DNA of 23,648 nucleotides from a virus. The stretch spans positions 1 through 23,648 of the IMG/VR virus record IMGVR_UViG_3300025645_000456; one strand, given 5' to 3'. A program made the position numbers and the translations under genes. The notes below the pieces were generated by a model, which was not told the origin of the DNA, made no database searches, and saw only the letters and a program-made list of their open reading frames with translations. Positions 1 through 5,161 of this stretch are shown piece after piece. Within the stretch, counting starts at the first letter, position 1. Each line of letters opens with the position of its first letter.

Positions 1-99
1 AAGGCAGAAGCTAAACGTAAATTTAAAGTATACCCAAGCGCATATGCAAATGCTTGGCTGGTTAGAACCTATAAGAAGCGTGGTGGCACCTACGCCTAA
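1..99 (+). CDS. C-terminal fragment of a small basic phage protein
   Basis: Frame 1 is open from the window edge to TAA at 97-99, giving 32 residues. The piece reads KFKVYPSAYANAWLVRTYKK and then a Gly-rich end. This Lys/Tyr-rich tail is a pattern I recognise from the ends of small basic proteins in phages and algal viruses, some annotated DUF5872. The start lies outside the window. The next gene begins 14 nt downstream after a GGAGAAG ribosome site, so it belongs to the same transcript as the basic proteins that follow. The function is unknown; a nucleic-acid-associated or virion role is only a guess from the charge. Confidence 0.6.
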   Translation, partial: KAEAKRKFKVYPSAYANAWLVRTYKKRGGTYA

Positions 100-113
100 A
101 TTGGAGAAGTAAA

Positions 114-434
114 ATGGGCATAGCAATTGTAGATAAAAAAACAAACCGTAAAATAGGGGGTACTCCCGGCGGTAAAAAGGTTGGCGAAAAAATGAAGGGT
201 AGTGGTCGTAATGCAGCCCCTCGTGACGCAAAACCGTTTAGAGAAAAGTTGATTAAATCAACAGCAACTAAAATAGCTAAAGCTGCAGACCCCGGTGGTA
301 GACTTAGTGACCAAGATATGGCTCGTGCTATGAATATAGCTCGTGGAATGATTGGACCAAAACAATCTAAAAGAATGGGCGGCAAAGTTGCACCAAAGAA
401 AATGATGCACGGCGGTAAGGTCAAGAAGAAGTAA
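114..434 (+). CDS. Small basic protein with a DPGGRLSDQD motif
   Basis: 106 residues, rich in Lys, Arg and Gly. The start ATG follows GGAGAAG with good spacing. Residues 59-69 read DPGGRLSDQDM in a predicted helical stretch. Nearly the same motif recurs in the large virion protein at 15263-17146, which suggests this is also a structural or virion-associated protein. The C-terminus ends in MMHGGKVKKK, a Met/Gly/Lys tail that recurs near the end of the basic protein at 21600-21857. There is no enzyme motif and no membrane segment. I do not recognise a named family. It is the second of four consecutive basic small proteins. Confidence 0.7.
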   Translation: MGIAIVDKKTNRKIGGTPGGKKVGEKMKGSGRNAAPRDAKPFREKLIKSTATKIAKAADPGGRLSDQDMARAMNIARGMIGPKQSKRMGGKVAPKKMMHGGKVKKK

Positions 435-436
435 GC

Positions 437-685
437 ATGGCGAAACCAAAGGGCGGCTTAACTAAATGGTTCAAGGAAGACTGGCGAGATGTAAAGACCG
501 GCAAGAAGTGTGGTCGTTCCGGTAAGGATAAAAAGAAACGTCCCTACCCAGCCTGTAGACCTGCCAAAGTCGCCAAGCGTATAACTAAAAAAGAAGCAGC
601 TAAGAAGACAGGGCCACGCAGAGTAAACTGGTCTGTTACAGCTTCAGGTAAGAAAAGGACGAAACGTGCCACCAAGAAAGCCTGA
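437..685 (+). CDS. Small basic protein, DUF5872-like style
   Basis: 82 residues, strongly basic throughout. The start ATG lies 2 nt after the previous stop. The N-terminal part has GGLTKWFKEDWRDV followed by CGRSGKDKKKRPYPACRP, with Cys residues at about 25 and 40. This W-F-K-E-x-W pattern plus a Cys-containing basic loop is one I recall from small phage and giant-virus proteins, some labelled DUF5872. The second half is a Lys/Arg-rich tail. The two cysteines could form a metal or disulfide pair, but two alone are not enough to call a zinc finger. Its function is unknown. The family name is uncertain; that it is a real gene is fairly secure from context. Confidence 0.65.
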   Translation: MAKPKGGLTKWFKEDWRDVKTGKKCGRSGKDKKKRPYPACRPAKVAKRITKKEAAKKTGPRRVNWSVTASGKKRTKRATKKA

Positions 686-689
686 TAAA

Positions 690-953
690 ATGCCAGCCCG
701 TAACAAGAAGAACTTCCGTTCCACGAAGTCTGGTGCGGGAATGACTAAGGCTGGCGTTGCTGCTTATCGAAAAAAGAATCCCGGCAGCAAGTTAAAGACT
801 GCTGTTACCGGAAAGGTAAAGCCGGGAAGTGCTGCAGCTAAACGTCGCAAGTCTTATTGTGCGAGGTCAGCCGGACAGATGAAGAAGTTTCCTAAAGCAG
901 CAAAAGACCCAAACAGTCGCTTACGTCAAGCGCGGAAGAGGTGGAAATGTTAG
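690..953 (+). CDS. Small basic protein, DUF6321-like
   Basis: 87 residues, very basic. The core has GAGMTKAGVAAYRKKNPGSK, then LKTAVTGKVKPGSAAAKRRK, SYCARSAGQMKK and DPNSRLRQARKRWKC. This succession matches what I know as DUF6321, found in many tailed phages of aquatic bacteria, with no assigned function. I chose ATG 690 because the family usually starts with MPARNKKNFRST. A GTG at 666 would add eight residues and overlap the upstream gene by 20 nt, and it has a GGA six bases before it, so it remains possible. The end overlaps the holin start by 7 nt. A nucleic-acid-binding role is inference from charge alone. Confidence 0.72.
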   Translation: MPARNKKNFRSTKSGAGMTKAGVAAYRKKNPGSKLKTAVTGKVKPGSAAAKRRKSYCARSAGQMKKFPKAAKDPNSRLRQARKRWKC

Positions 954-1330
954 CAGCCCTTATTGGACCAATAGCAGACCTTGCTGGAACGTGGATGTCC
1001 GGCAAAGTCGCAGAGAAGAAAGCCCAGTCAGCTACCAAAGTAGCTATGGCACAAGCAGAAGCCGTAGTTATGCAGAAAAAAGCTACGGGCGAAATTGACT
1101 GGGATTTGGAGATGGCGAAGGGTAGCCAGTCATCTTGGAAGGACGAATGGCTCACCATATTATTTAGTATACCGCTTATCTTAGCCTTCATTCCGGGGAT
1201 GGAAGACATTGTACGTAACGGATTTCAACAATTGGAGCAAATGCCTGAATGGTACCAGTACAGCTTGGGCGTTATTGTTGCTGCAAGCTTTGGAGTCCGG
1301 TCAGCGACAAAGTTCTTTGGTAAGAAATGA
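947..1330 (+). CDS. Holin, GTA-type three-transmembrane family
   Basis: 127 residues. Three hydrophobic stretches fit the GTA_holin_3TM family: an N-terminal one at about 1-17, WLTILFSIPLILAFIP at about 68-83, and YSLGVIVAASFGV at about 105-117. Between the first and second lies an amphipathic Ala/Gln/Lys-rich helix and the W-K-D-E-W motif typical of the family. Holins of this type make the inner-membrane lesion that releases lysozyme. ATG 947 is preferred over GTG 941 because GGAAGAG sits just upstream with proper spacing. The stop overlaps the next start by 4 nt (ATGA). It lies in one overlapping run with the two-helix protein, DUF1289 protein and lysozyme, so the lysis role is well supported by context. 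Confidence 0.82.
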   Translation: MLAALIGPIADLAGTWMSGKVAEKKAQSATKVAMAQAEAVVMQKKATGEIDWDLEMAKGSQSSWKDEWLTILFSIPLILAFIPGMEDIVRNGFQQLEQMPEWYQYSLGVIVAASFGVRSATKFFGKK

Positions 1331-1572
1331 CGTACACAATGGAGAAGATACTAGCATGGCGAATCCTTCCAAGACTAATGATGCTGGCAATGACACTAAT
1401 GAGCTATCAGGTGGTACAGTGGTTCATGGCTCTAGGTGCAAGTGCAACGACCCAACAAACTGCATTTGTATCGACGGTTGTAGGGGCTATGACGGGGGCT
1501 TTTGCTGTGTGGATGGGCCACGAGTCAAGTAGCACTGTAGAAACTAGGCCGCGTGACTCCAAAAGAAAGTAA
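1327..1572 (+). CDS. Two-helix membrane protein of the lysis cassette
   Basis: 81 residues starting in an ATGA overlap with the holin. There are two membrane segments, at about 15-35 (LPRLMMLAMTLMSYQVVQWF) and about 45-64 (TAFVSTVVGAMTGAFAVWMG), joined by a short Thr/Gln turn. A polar, basic tail follows. Position and topology suggest a second holin, an antiholin or another lysis accessory protein, but the sequence does not say which. I recall similar two-helix proteins beside this holin type in marine phages. The last 20 nt overlap the short DUF1289 gene. There is no signal-anchor/periplasmic coiled-coil layout, so it is not a typical inner-membrane spanin. Confidence 0.7.
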   Translation: MTYTMEKILAWRILPRLMMLAMTLMSYQVVQWFMALGASATTQQTAFVSTVVGAMTGAFAVWMGHESSSTVETRPRDSKRK

Positions 1573-1675
1573 AAGTCCCTGCAAAGGAATTTGTGTGTTG
1601 GACAAGGAACGAGTTAAGTGTATCGGGTGTGGACGAACCATCGAAGAGATAACTAACTGGGGTAAAACCAAATGA
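1553..1675 (+). CDS. DUF1289 four-cysteine mini-protein
   Basis: 40 codons from GTG 1553 to TGA 1673-1675. The residues run SPCKGICVLDKERVKCIGCG then RTIEEITNWG. The cysteines sit at 10, 14, 23 and 26 (C-x3-C-x8-C-x2-C), followed by the G-R-T-x-x-E-I-x-x-W signature of DUF1289 (SPC-x-G-x-C, C-x-G-C-G-R-T). Bacterial DUF1289 proteins are small and probably bind a metal or Fe-S centre; their function is unknown. The gene overlaps the membrane protein by 20 nt and the lysozyme start by 4 nt (ATGA), so it looks translationally coupled inside the lysis cassette. The GTG start is the only reasonable one, with AGG five bases upstream. The intact motif argues strongly that it is a real gene. Confidence 0.8.
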   Translation: MTPKESKSPCKGICVLDKERVKCIGCGRTIEEITNWGKTK

Positions 1676-2157
1676 AATACAGAACAGAACATTTCCTAGA
1701 TAAGTTAATTCACCATGAGGGTATGGTGCTTACTGTATATGAAGACAGTTTGGGCATCGAAACTATAGGAATAGGTAGGAACCTCAAGGACAGGGGTATC
1801 ACCAAAGAAGAGCTAGACTACATGGACATCCCTAACATGGATGTAGTCTACGAACACGGTATTACCGAAGCCGACGCTCGTTACCTTGCCATGAACGACA
1901 TACGCATTGTTGAAAACGAATTGTGTCGAGTACATCCTTGCGTCGAAGACTTAGATAGTGTAAGACAGTTGATACTAATGGACATGGCGTTTAATATGGG
2001 GGTTCCCAGATTGTGTAAGTTTAAGAACATGTGGGGTGCAATTTACGATGGTAACTACGAGATAGCATCTATAGAAATGATGGATTCCAGATGGGCAAAG
2101 CAAGTGGGTTCGAGGGCCGTTAAACTTTCGGATGCGATGAAAGCGGGGGAGTTTTAG
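1672..2157 (+). CDS. Endolysin, T4-type lysozyme (GH24)
   Basis: 161 residues, the usual size for a phage GH24 muramidase, which cuts the MurNAc-GlcNAc bond of peptidoglycan. The N-terminus carries HHEGMVLTVYEDSLGIETIG, with catalytic Glu16, Asp25 and Thr31 at exactly the E-x8-D-x5-T spacing of T4 lysozyme. The helical lobe includes LILMDMAFNMG, the family's N-M-G substrate-cleft region, and MDSRWAKQVGSRA near the end, the usual W-x-x-Q-x-x-x-R-A. There is no signal peptide or signal anchor, so export depends on the holin. The start is in an ATGA overlap with the DUF1289 gene. Confidence 0.93.
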   Translation: MKYRTEHFLDKLIHHEGMVLTVYEDSLGIETIGIGRNLKDRGITKEELDYMDIPNMDVVYEHGITEADARYLAMNDIRIVENELCRVHPCVEDLDSVRQLILMDMAFNMGVPRLCKFKNMWGAIYDGNYEIASIEMMDSRWAKQVGSRAVKLSDAMKAGEF

Positions 2158-2158
2158 G

Positions 2159-2383
2159 GTGGCATACACAGAAACAAAAAGTAAAGGGTCTTCAACAGTA
2201 AAACAAGTGTATTCAGGCCAAGACCCTAAAACGGGATTTAGTCGGTTTATTGGAAGTGCCAAACCTAGCAAGGGACGTAAGGCAGCAAAAAGCGCAGAAA
2301 CATCAATTTTTGAAGATGTTGGTATCGCGGTTTCTGAGTTTTATGAAAAAGCAAAAACAACTTATAAGGACTATGTAAAATAG
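2159..2383 (+). CDS. Unknown small basic protein
   Basis: 74 residues from GTG 2159, one base after the lysozyme stop, with a GGGGGAG ribosome site seven bases upstream. The first half is polar and basic (QVYSGQDPKTGFSRFIGSAK). The second half is a predicted amphipathic helix (FEDVGIAVSEFYEKAKTTYK). It has no Cys pair, membrane segment or enzyme motif, and I do not recognise a family. Its stop codon directly abuts the start of the oxygenase-like gene, so the two are probably translated together. Whether it helps that protein or belongs to the lysis/virion genes cannot be told. Confidence 0.6.
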   Translation: MAYTETKSKGSSTVKQVYSGQDPKTGFSRFIGSAKPSKGRKAAKSAETSIFEDVGIAVSEFYEKAKTTYKDYVK

Positions 2384-3457
2384 ATGCCACCTCGTAATCA
2401 CAGGGATTGGGTCAAGACTCCCAAAGTAGAACACATCAGTTCGTTGATTTATTCTAGTCACGACATCTACAAACAGGAACAAGAAAACATCTTTTCCAAA
2501 GTTTGGGTTCCCTGTTTTCACAAGAGCGAGTTACCGAACGAGTTAGATTTTCGAACAGGGCAGATAGCAGGACAGAACATCCTTGCTTACAACACAGGCA
2601 CAGAAATCAGAGCCTATCGTAACTACGACATAGTGCAGCCATCTGGTACGTTTGCTGCTCAAGTGGTTACTTCTGAACCACGATTACATTGTGAAGTGAA
2701 ACATGGCGGCATGGTCTGGATTACCCTAGACCCGAACCCTACCATGTCAGTAGAGGAGTGGACCTGTGGTGCTTTTGATTGTATTGAGGATGCTATCGAC
2801 ACTGAAGAAATGGAAGTTTTTCACTATCACAAGGCAGTAATAGATACAAACTACAAGCTGTGGCACGATACCAACAGCGAGTTTTACCACGATTTCATGC
2901 ACTACTTTAATCGTGTGTCAGGTTTTAACGATGAATACTTTGCTAGAAAGAACATACCATTCGATAACGGACATGTTAATGTTAGCAGCTTCACCGTTAA
3001 CTACGAAGAATACGATGGCTTTGAGGATAGAGGAGAGCTTAGTTTCCCTAACTTGCCACCCAATCAATGGTACATGGTTGACCTGTTCCCCGGATTTAAT
3101 TTTAATCTTCGCGGTAGTGCTTATCGAAGCGACAGCGTTACACCTCTTGGGCCAAACAAAGTTCTTATTGAGTTTCGCGGGTATGGTCTTAAAAAGGATA
3201 CCCCAGAGGAACGGCAGACTCGTATTAAGCATCACAACTCTATTTGGGGTCCATTTGGGCGTAACCTGCACGAAGACCTTATCGGCGTAGCAGGTCAGGG
3301 TACAACAATGCGCGAGGGAACCGAACCCCGTAACATCTTACACGGGCGGCACGAGAACAGCACCATCCACGACGAAGTTGGTATGCGCCACTATTACGCA
3401 GAGTGGAGCAAATGGATGGGCTTGGATGCAAGTAAGTCTTGGCAATTAGCGGCGTAG
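2384..3457 (+). CDS. Rieske oxygenase alpha-subunit-like protein lacking the Rieske cluster
   Basis: 357 residues. The N-terminal part matches ring-hydroxylating oxygenase alpha subunits: NIFSKVWVPCFHKSELP (about 35-51) and IRAYRN (75-80). Asn80 falls where the family has N-x-C-x-H-R-G, but YDIVQ follows, and the later C-P-Y-H-G-W pair is absent. Only about 25 residues separate Asn80 from the post-Rieske strand GGMVWITLDPN, against about 70 normally. The catalytic domain is well kept: NYKLWHDTNSEFYHDFMH with Glu166, His169 and His173 as bridge and iron ligands, LFPGFNFNLRG, IWGPFGRNL, and ED-297/298 supplying the acidic ligand. The closest relatives I can think of are methanesulfonate monooxygenase MsmA and similar alpha subunits. 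Chemistry without the cluster is unknown. The gene is in frame and intact and abuts its neighbours, so decay is unlikely. Confidence 0.8.
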   Translation: MPPRNHRDWVKTPKVEHISSLIYSSHDIYKQEQENIFSKVWVPCFHKSELPNELDFRTGQIAGQNILAYNTGTEIRAYRNYDIVQPSGTFAAQVVTSEPRLHCEVKHGGMVWITLDPNPTMSVEEWTCGAFDCIEDAIDTEEMEVFHYHKAVIDTNYKLWHDTNSEFYHDFMHYFNRVSGFNDEYFARKNIPFDNGHVNVSSFTVNYEEYDGFEDRGELSFPNLPPNQWYMVDLFPGFNFNLRGSAYRSDSVTPLGPNKVLIEFRGYGLKKDTPEERQTRIKHHNSIWGPFGRNLHEDLIGVAGQGTTMREGTEPRNILHGRHENSTIHDEVGMRHYYAEWSKWMGLDASKSWQLAA

Positions 3458-3459
3458 TC

Positions 3460-3618
3460 ATGTTTTGTCTTACTGTGGCTACCCCGGTTGAGGTGAAGGT
3501 TGATGTACACTCTACGCACAAATGGCTTTCTCACTGCCACGTGGCTATAACTGAACACGGGTTTAACAATCCTGATGCAAATTGCTTCTGCGTTGGAATG
3601 GATAAAGAGAATGACTGA
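3460..3618 (+). CDS. Short cysteine-containing protein
   Basis: 52 codons from ATG 3460, two bases after the stop of the oxygenase-like gene, to TGA 3616-3618. Cys occurs at 3, 26, 42 and 44, the last two as NCFCV. The middle reads WLSHCHVAITEHGFNNPDAN. No strong ribosome site is seen, so coupling to the upstream gene is likely. It overlaps the next gene by 8 nt (ATGACTGA), the same arrangement as many confirmed genes here. The layout of a Cys in a helix and then a C-terminal Cys resembles the small proteins at 4211 and 4423. The function is unknown. Confidence 0.55.
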   Translation: MFCLTVATPVEVKVDVHSTHKWLSHCHVAITEHGFNNPDANCFCVGMDKEND

Positions 3619-3820
3619 GACAGAAAAGCCTGTAGCCGTTAGCATCACTGAGAACAGTTTTGAACTGATATTGAGAATACTGGGCAACGAGTTCATTGCC
3701 ATCCGCATAGGGTCAACGAACTTTAGTGGTAAGCTTATAGCAGGTAGTATCCTGTTACTTTTCTTTACGTTTATGCTATTAGAAGTGTTTGGTTTATCTA
3801 GGATACTGGGCATTGAGTGA
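3611..3820 (+). CDS. Small single-pass membrane protein
   Basis: 69 residues from ATG 3611. A longer reading from ATG 3575 exists, but it would overlap the upstream short gene by 44 nt and adds residues with no obvious role. The first 40 residues are polar and include FELILRILGNEFIAIRIG. Residues 41-62 form one membrane helix (KLIAGSILLLFFTFMLLEVF). The short tail ends at TGA, overlapping ATG 3820 by one base. The topology suggests a cytoplasmic N-terminal domain anchored at its C-terminus, or the reverse. There is no family match that I know. Confidence 0.62.
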   Translation: MTETEKPVAVSITENSFELILRILGNEFIAIRIGSTNFSGKLIAGSILLLFFTFMLLEVFGLSRILGIE

Positions 3821-4218
3821 TGGCTACAAAGATAAGTGAGAATACAGAAGTTGCGTTACCCTTGCGTAACATAATTAGCATGGTGGCTGCTGCATCTGTG
3901 GCAACGTGGGCATACTTTGGTATTATCGAACGCTTGAATCAATTAGAAACTAACATCACTATGATGAAGTCTGACTTGGAACAGAACACAGAGTTTCGTA
4001 TTAAGTGGCCTCGTGGTGAAATGGGTAGTCTTCCAGCAGACAGCGAACAGTTCATGCTCATTGAACACATAGCTAGTGAACTAGAAAAACTACAGAACGA
4101 AATAGAAGACGGCAAAGCACCCTACGACCAACAGCAAAAATTAACGCTAGAGTTTTACGAAAAGCGTATCACGAACTTAGAAGATAACATAGAGAAGCTA
4201 AGAAACGGCGATGATTGA
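3820..4218 (+). CDS. Membrane-anchored coiled-coil protein
   Basis: 132 residues from ATG 3820 (TGATG junction). A GTG at 3817 would add one residue. One membrane helix lies at about 17-36 (RNIISMVAAASVATWAYFGI). A coiled-coil stretch follows (IIERLNQLETNITMMKSDLE), then the segment FRIKWPRGEMGSLPADSEQF and a second long charged coiled coil to the end. I recall the central R-I-K-W-P-R-G-E-M-G segment from hypothetical proteins of marine phages. The layout is like a signal-anchored periplasmic protein and, near a lysis cassette, could suit an inner-membrane spanin, but no outer-membrane partner with a lipobox is visible. The function is unknown. Confidence 0.68.
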   Translation: MATKISENTEVALPLRNIISMVAAASVATWAYFGIIERLNQLETNITMMKSDLEQNTEFRIKWPRGEMGSLPADSEQFMLIEHIASELEKLQNEIEDGKAPYDQQQKLTLEFYEKRITNLEDNIEKLRNGDD

Positions 4219-4426
4219 ACTTACTTTTGTATTGCTGTTAACTATGGGCAGTGAAAAGGTAGAGTACACCCCGTATGAATCTTTATCTCAGTGTTTATCG
4301 GTGCGGCGTAAGATAAAACGGAACACAGGCGTAACTCATAACTTTGACCAGAAGTGGTCCTGCAAAGAACTTAAAGTTAAAATAGATGAAGACACTGGCA
4401 GCATTTTAGAAATCGTAGAAGAATGA
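4211..4426 (+). CDS. Small protein, short hydrophobic N-terminus and Cys pair
   Basis: 71 residues. The start overlaps the upstream gene by 8 nt and the stop overlaps the next start by 4 nt (ATGA). The N-terminus MIELTFVLLLTMG is hydrophobic, possibly a short signal or membrane insert. Two cysteines follow, at 28 (YESLSQCLSVRRKI) and 51 (WSCKELKV). The pattern of hydrophobic start, helix with Cys, basic stretch, then Cys near a strand is shared with the next gene and partly with the gene at 3460. A disulfide-stabilised periplasmic mini-protein is a reasonable inference, not shown. Confidence 0.6.
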   Translation: MIELTFVLLLTMGSEKVEYTPYESLSQCLSVRRKIKRNTGVTHNFDQKWSCKELKVKIDEDTGSILEIVEE

Positions 4427-4602
4427 TTGTGTTTGTGCTGTACGTGTACTTAGGTGCAAATATAATAGACCGCACACAACAGTTCGTAGACATGGATAGA
4501 TGCCTATACTTTGCTCAGAGATTGTCGCGACAACAAGCTGTTCCGGCGGGTGGCGGTAAAAGAAAAAAGATAACCGCAGTATGTAGACCCCAACCAAAGT
4601 AG
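4423..4602 (+). CDS. Small protein, hydrophobic N-terminus and Cys pair (second copy of pattern)
   Basis: 59 codons from ATG 4423 (in ATGA with the upstream gene) to TAG 4600-4602. The N-terminus MIVFVLYVYLG is hydrophobic. Then QFVDMDRCLYFAQRLSRQQ carries Cys27, and KITAVCRPQPK carries Cys54. The architecture mirrors the 71-residue protein before it, including the MI start, and suggests distant paralogues or convergent exported mini-proteins. The next gene starts 13 nt downstream, and its ribosome site AGGAACC overlaps this stop codon. The function is unknown. Confidence 0.6.
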   Translation: MIVFVLYVYLGANIIDRTQQFVDMDRCLYFAQRLSRQQAVPAGGGKRKKITAVCRPQPK

Positions 4603-4615
4603 GAACCAACCAACC

Positions 4616-5110
4616 ATGATTGCAGAAACACTCGCGGGTATAGCCCTTGTAAAGAGTGCCGTAGATGGTATCAAATCTGCAATAGGAACCGCCAACGACA
4701 TTGGAGACATAGCAGGTTACATAGATAATCTGTTCGAAGGCGAAAAGCAGGTACAGCAAGTCCGTAACAAAAAAGCGGGTAACGTAAGTATTGGGGACCA
4801 GTTTGGCGTAGATACTGTTGCTCGTGATGTAATTGATGCACGTATCGCTGCAGAAAAACTCCAAGAAGTAGCTACGATGGTTGACATGCGGTTTGGTCCG
4901 GGAACTTGGAAGGGTATAGTCATTGAACGAGCTAATCGTATCAAGGCTGCAAAGGAAGCTGCAGCAGCAGCCCGAAGAGCAGAAAGGCTAAGACAAGAAG
5001 AAATGATGGAGAACATCAAGGTAGTGGCTCTGATAGTAATGGTTTTTGCAATCGGTATTGGACTCCTGATAGCGTTGATGGTTTCTACTGCATCTGCCTT
5101 CATTAATTAA
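4616..5110 (+). CDS. Membrane protein with amphipathic coiled middle
   Basis: 164 residues from ATG 4616, eight bases after AGGAACC. The N-terminus (MIAETLAGIALVKSAVDGIK) is a hydrophobic or amphipathic helix. Residues 54-65 include NVSIGDQFGVD. Residues 90-102 hold DMRFGPGTWKGIV. A Lys/Ala/Glu/Arg-rich coiled helix runs at about 105-133, and a clear C-terminal membrane helix at about 136-157 (VALIVMVFAIGIGLLIALMV). I recall this type as a widespread uncharacterised protein in marine phages. It is the last gene before a strong promoter, so it may end a transcription unit, but no terminator hairpin is seen. Confidence 0.72.
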   Translation: MIAETLAGIALVKSAVDGIKSAIGTANDIGDIAGYIDNLFEGEKQVQQVRNKKAGNVSIGDQFGVDTVARDVIDARIAAEKLQEVATMVDMRFGPGTWKGIVIERANRIKAAKEAAAAARRAERLRQEEMMENIKVVALIVMVFAIGIGLLIALMVSTASAFIN

Positions 5111-5114
5111 ATTC

Positions 5115-5143
5115 TTGACTAAACTTCAAAATTTGTATATAAT
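5115..5143 (+). promoter_or_regulatory. Sigma70-type promoter
   Basis: TTGACT at 5115-5120 and TATAAT at 5138-5143 are separated by exactly 17 bases, in an AT-rich stretch between two genes. This is close to the bacterial housekeeping consensus. The expected start is near 5150, directly before the AAGGGA ribosome site (5151-5156) of the gene at 5162, so the leader would be only about a dozen bases. It probably drives 5162 and the small virion genes behind it using unmodified host polymerase. Confidence 0.8.
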
Positions 5144-5161
5144 ACTTTTGAAGGGAACACT

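Noticed and set aside
1209-1532. Open frame over the end of the holin and the two-helix gene
   Set aside because: It is in another frame from two well-supported genes with a clean ATGA junction, and its product is Cys/Gly/Asn-rich with no recognisable order.
2513-2704. C-x-H (Cys44, His46) and C-x3-H (Cys103, His107) in the oxygenase-like protein as a possible Rieske ligand set
   Set aside because: Cys44/His46 fall in the W-x-x-x-x-H-x-S-E-L-P strand, well before the cluster loop, and Cys103/His107 fall in the strand after it. The second pair also has the wrong spacing. They are listed as an alternative to test, not called.
2913-3290. Long alternative frames on both strands inside the oxygenase-like gene
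   Set aside because: The main frame has continuous family motifs through this stretch; the others have none.
4616-5110. Phage tape-measure or spanin identity for the 164-residue protein
   Set aside because: It has a C-terminal membrane helix and no lipobox or long coiled coil of the needed length, so neither role fits.
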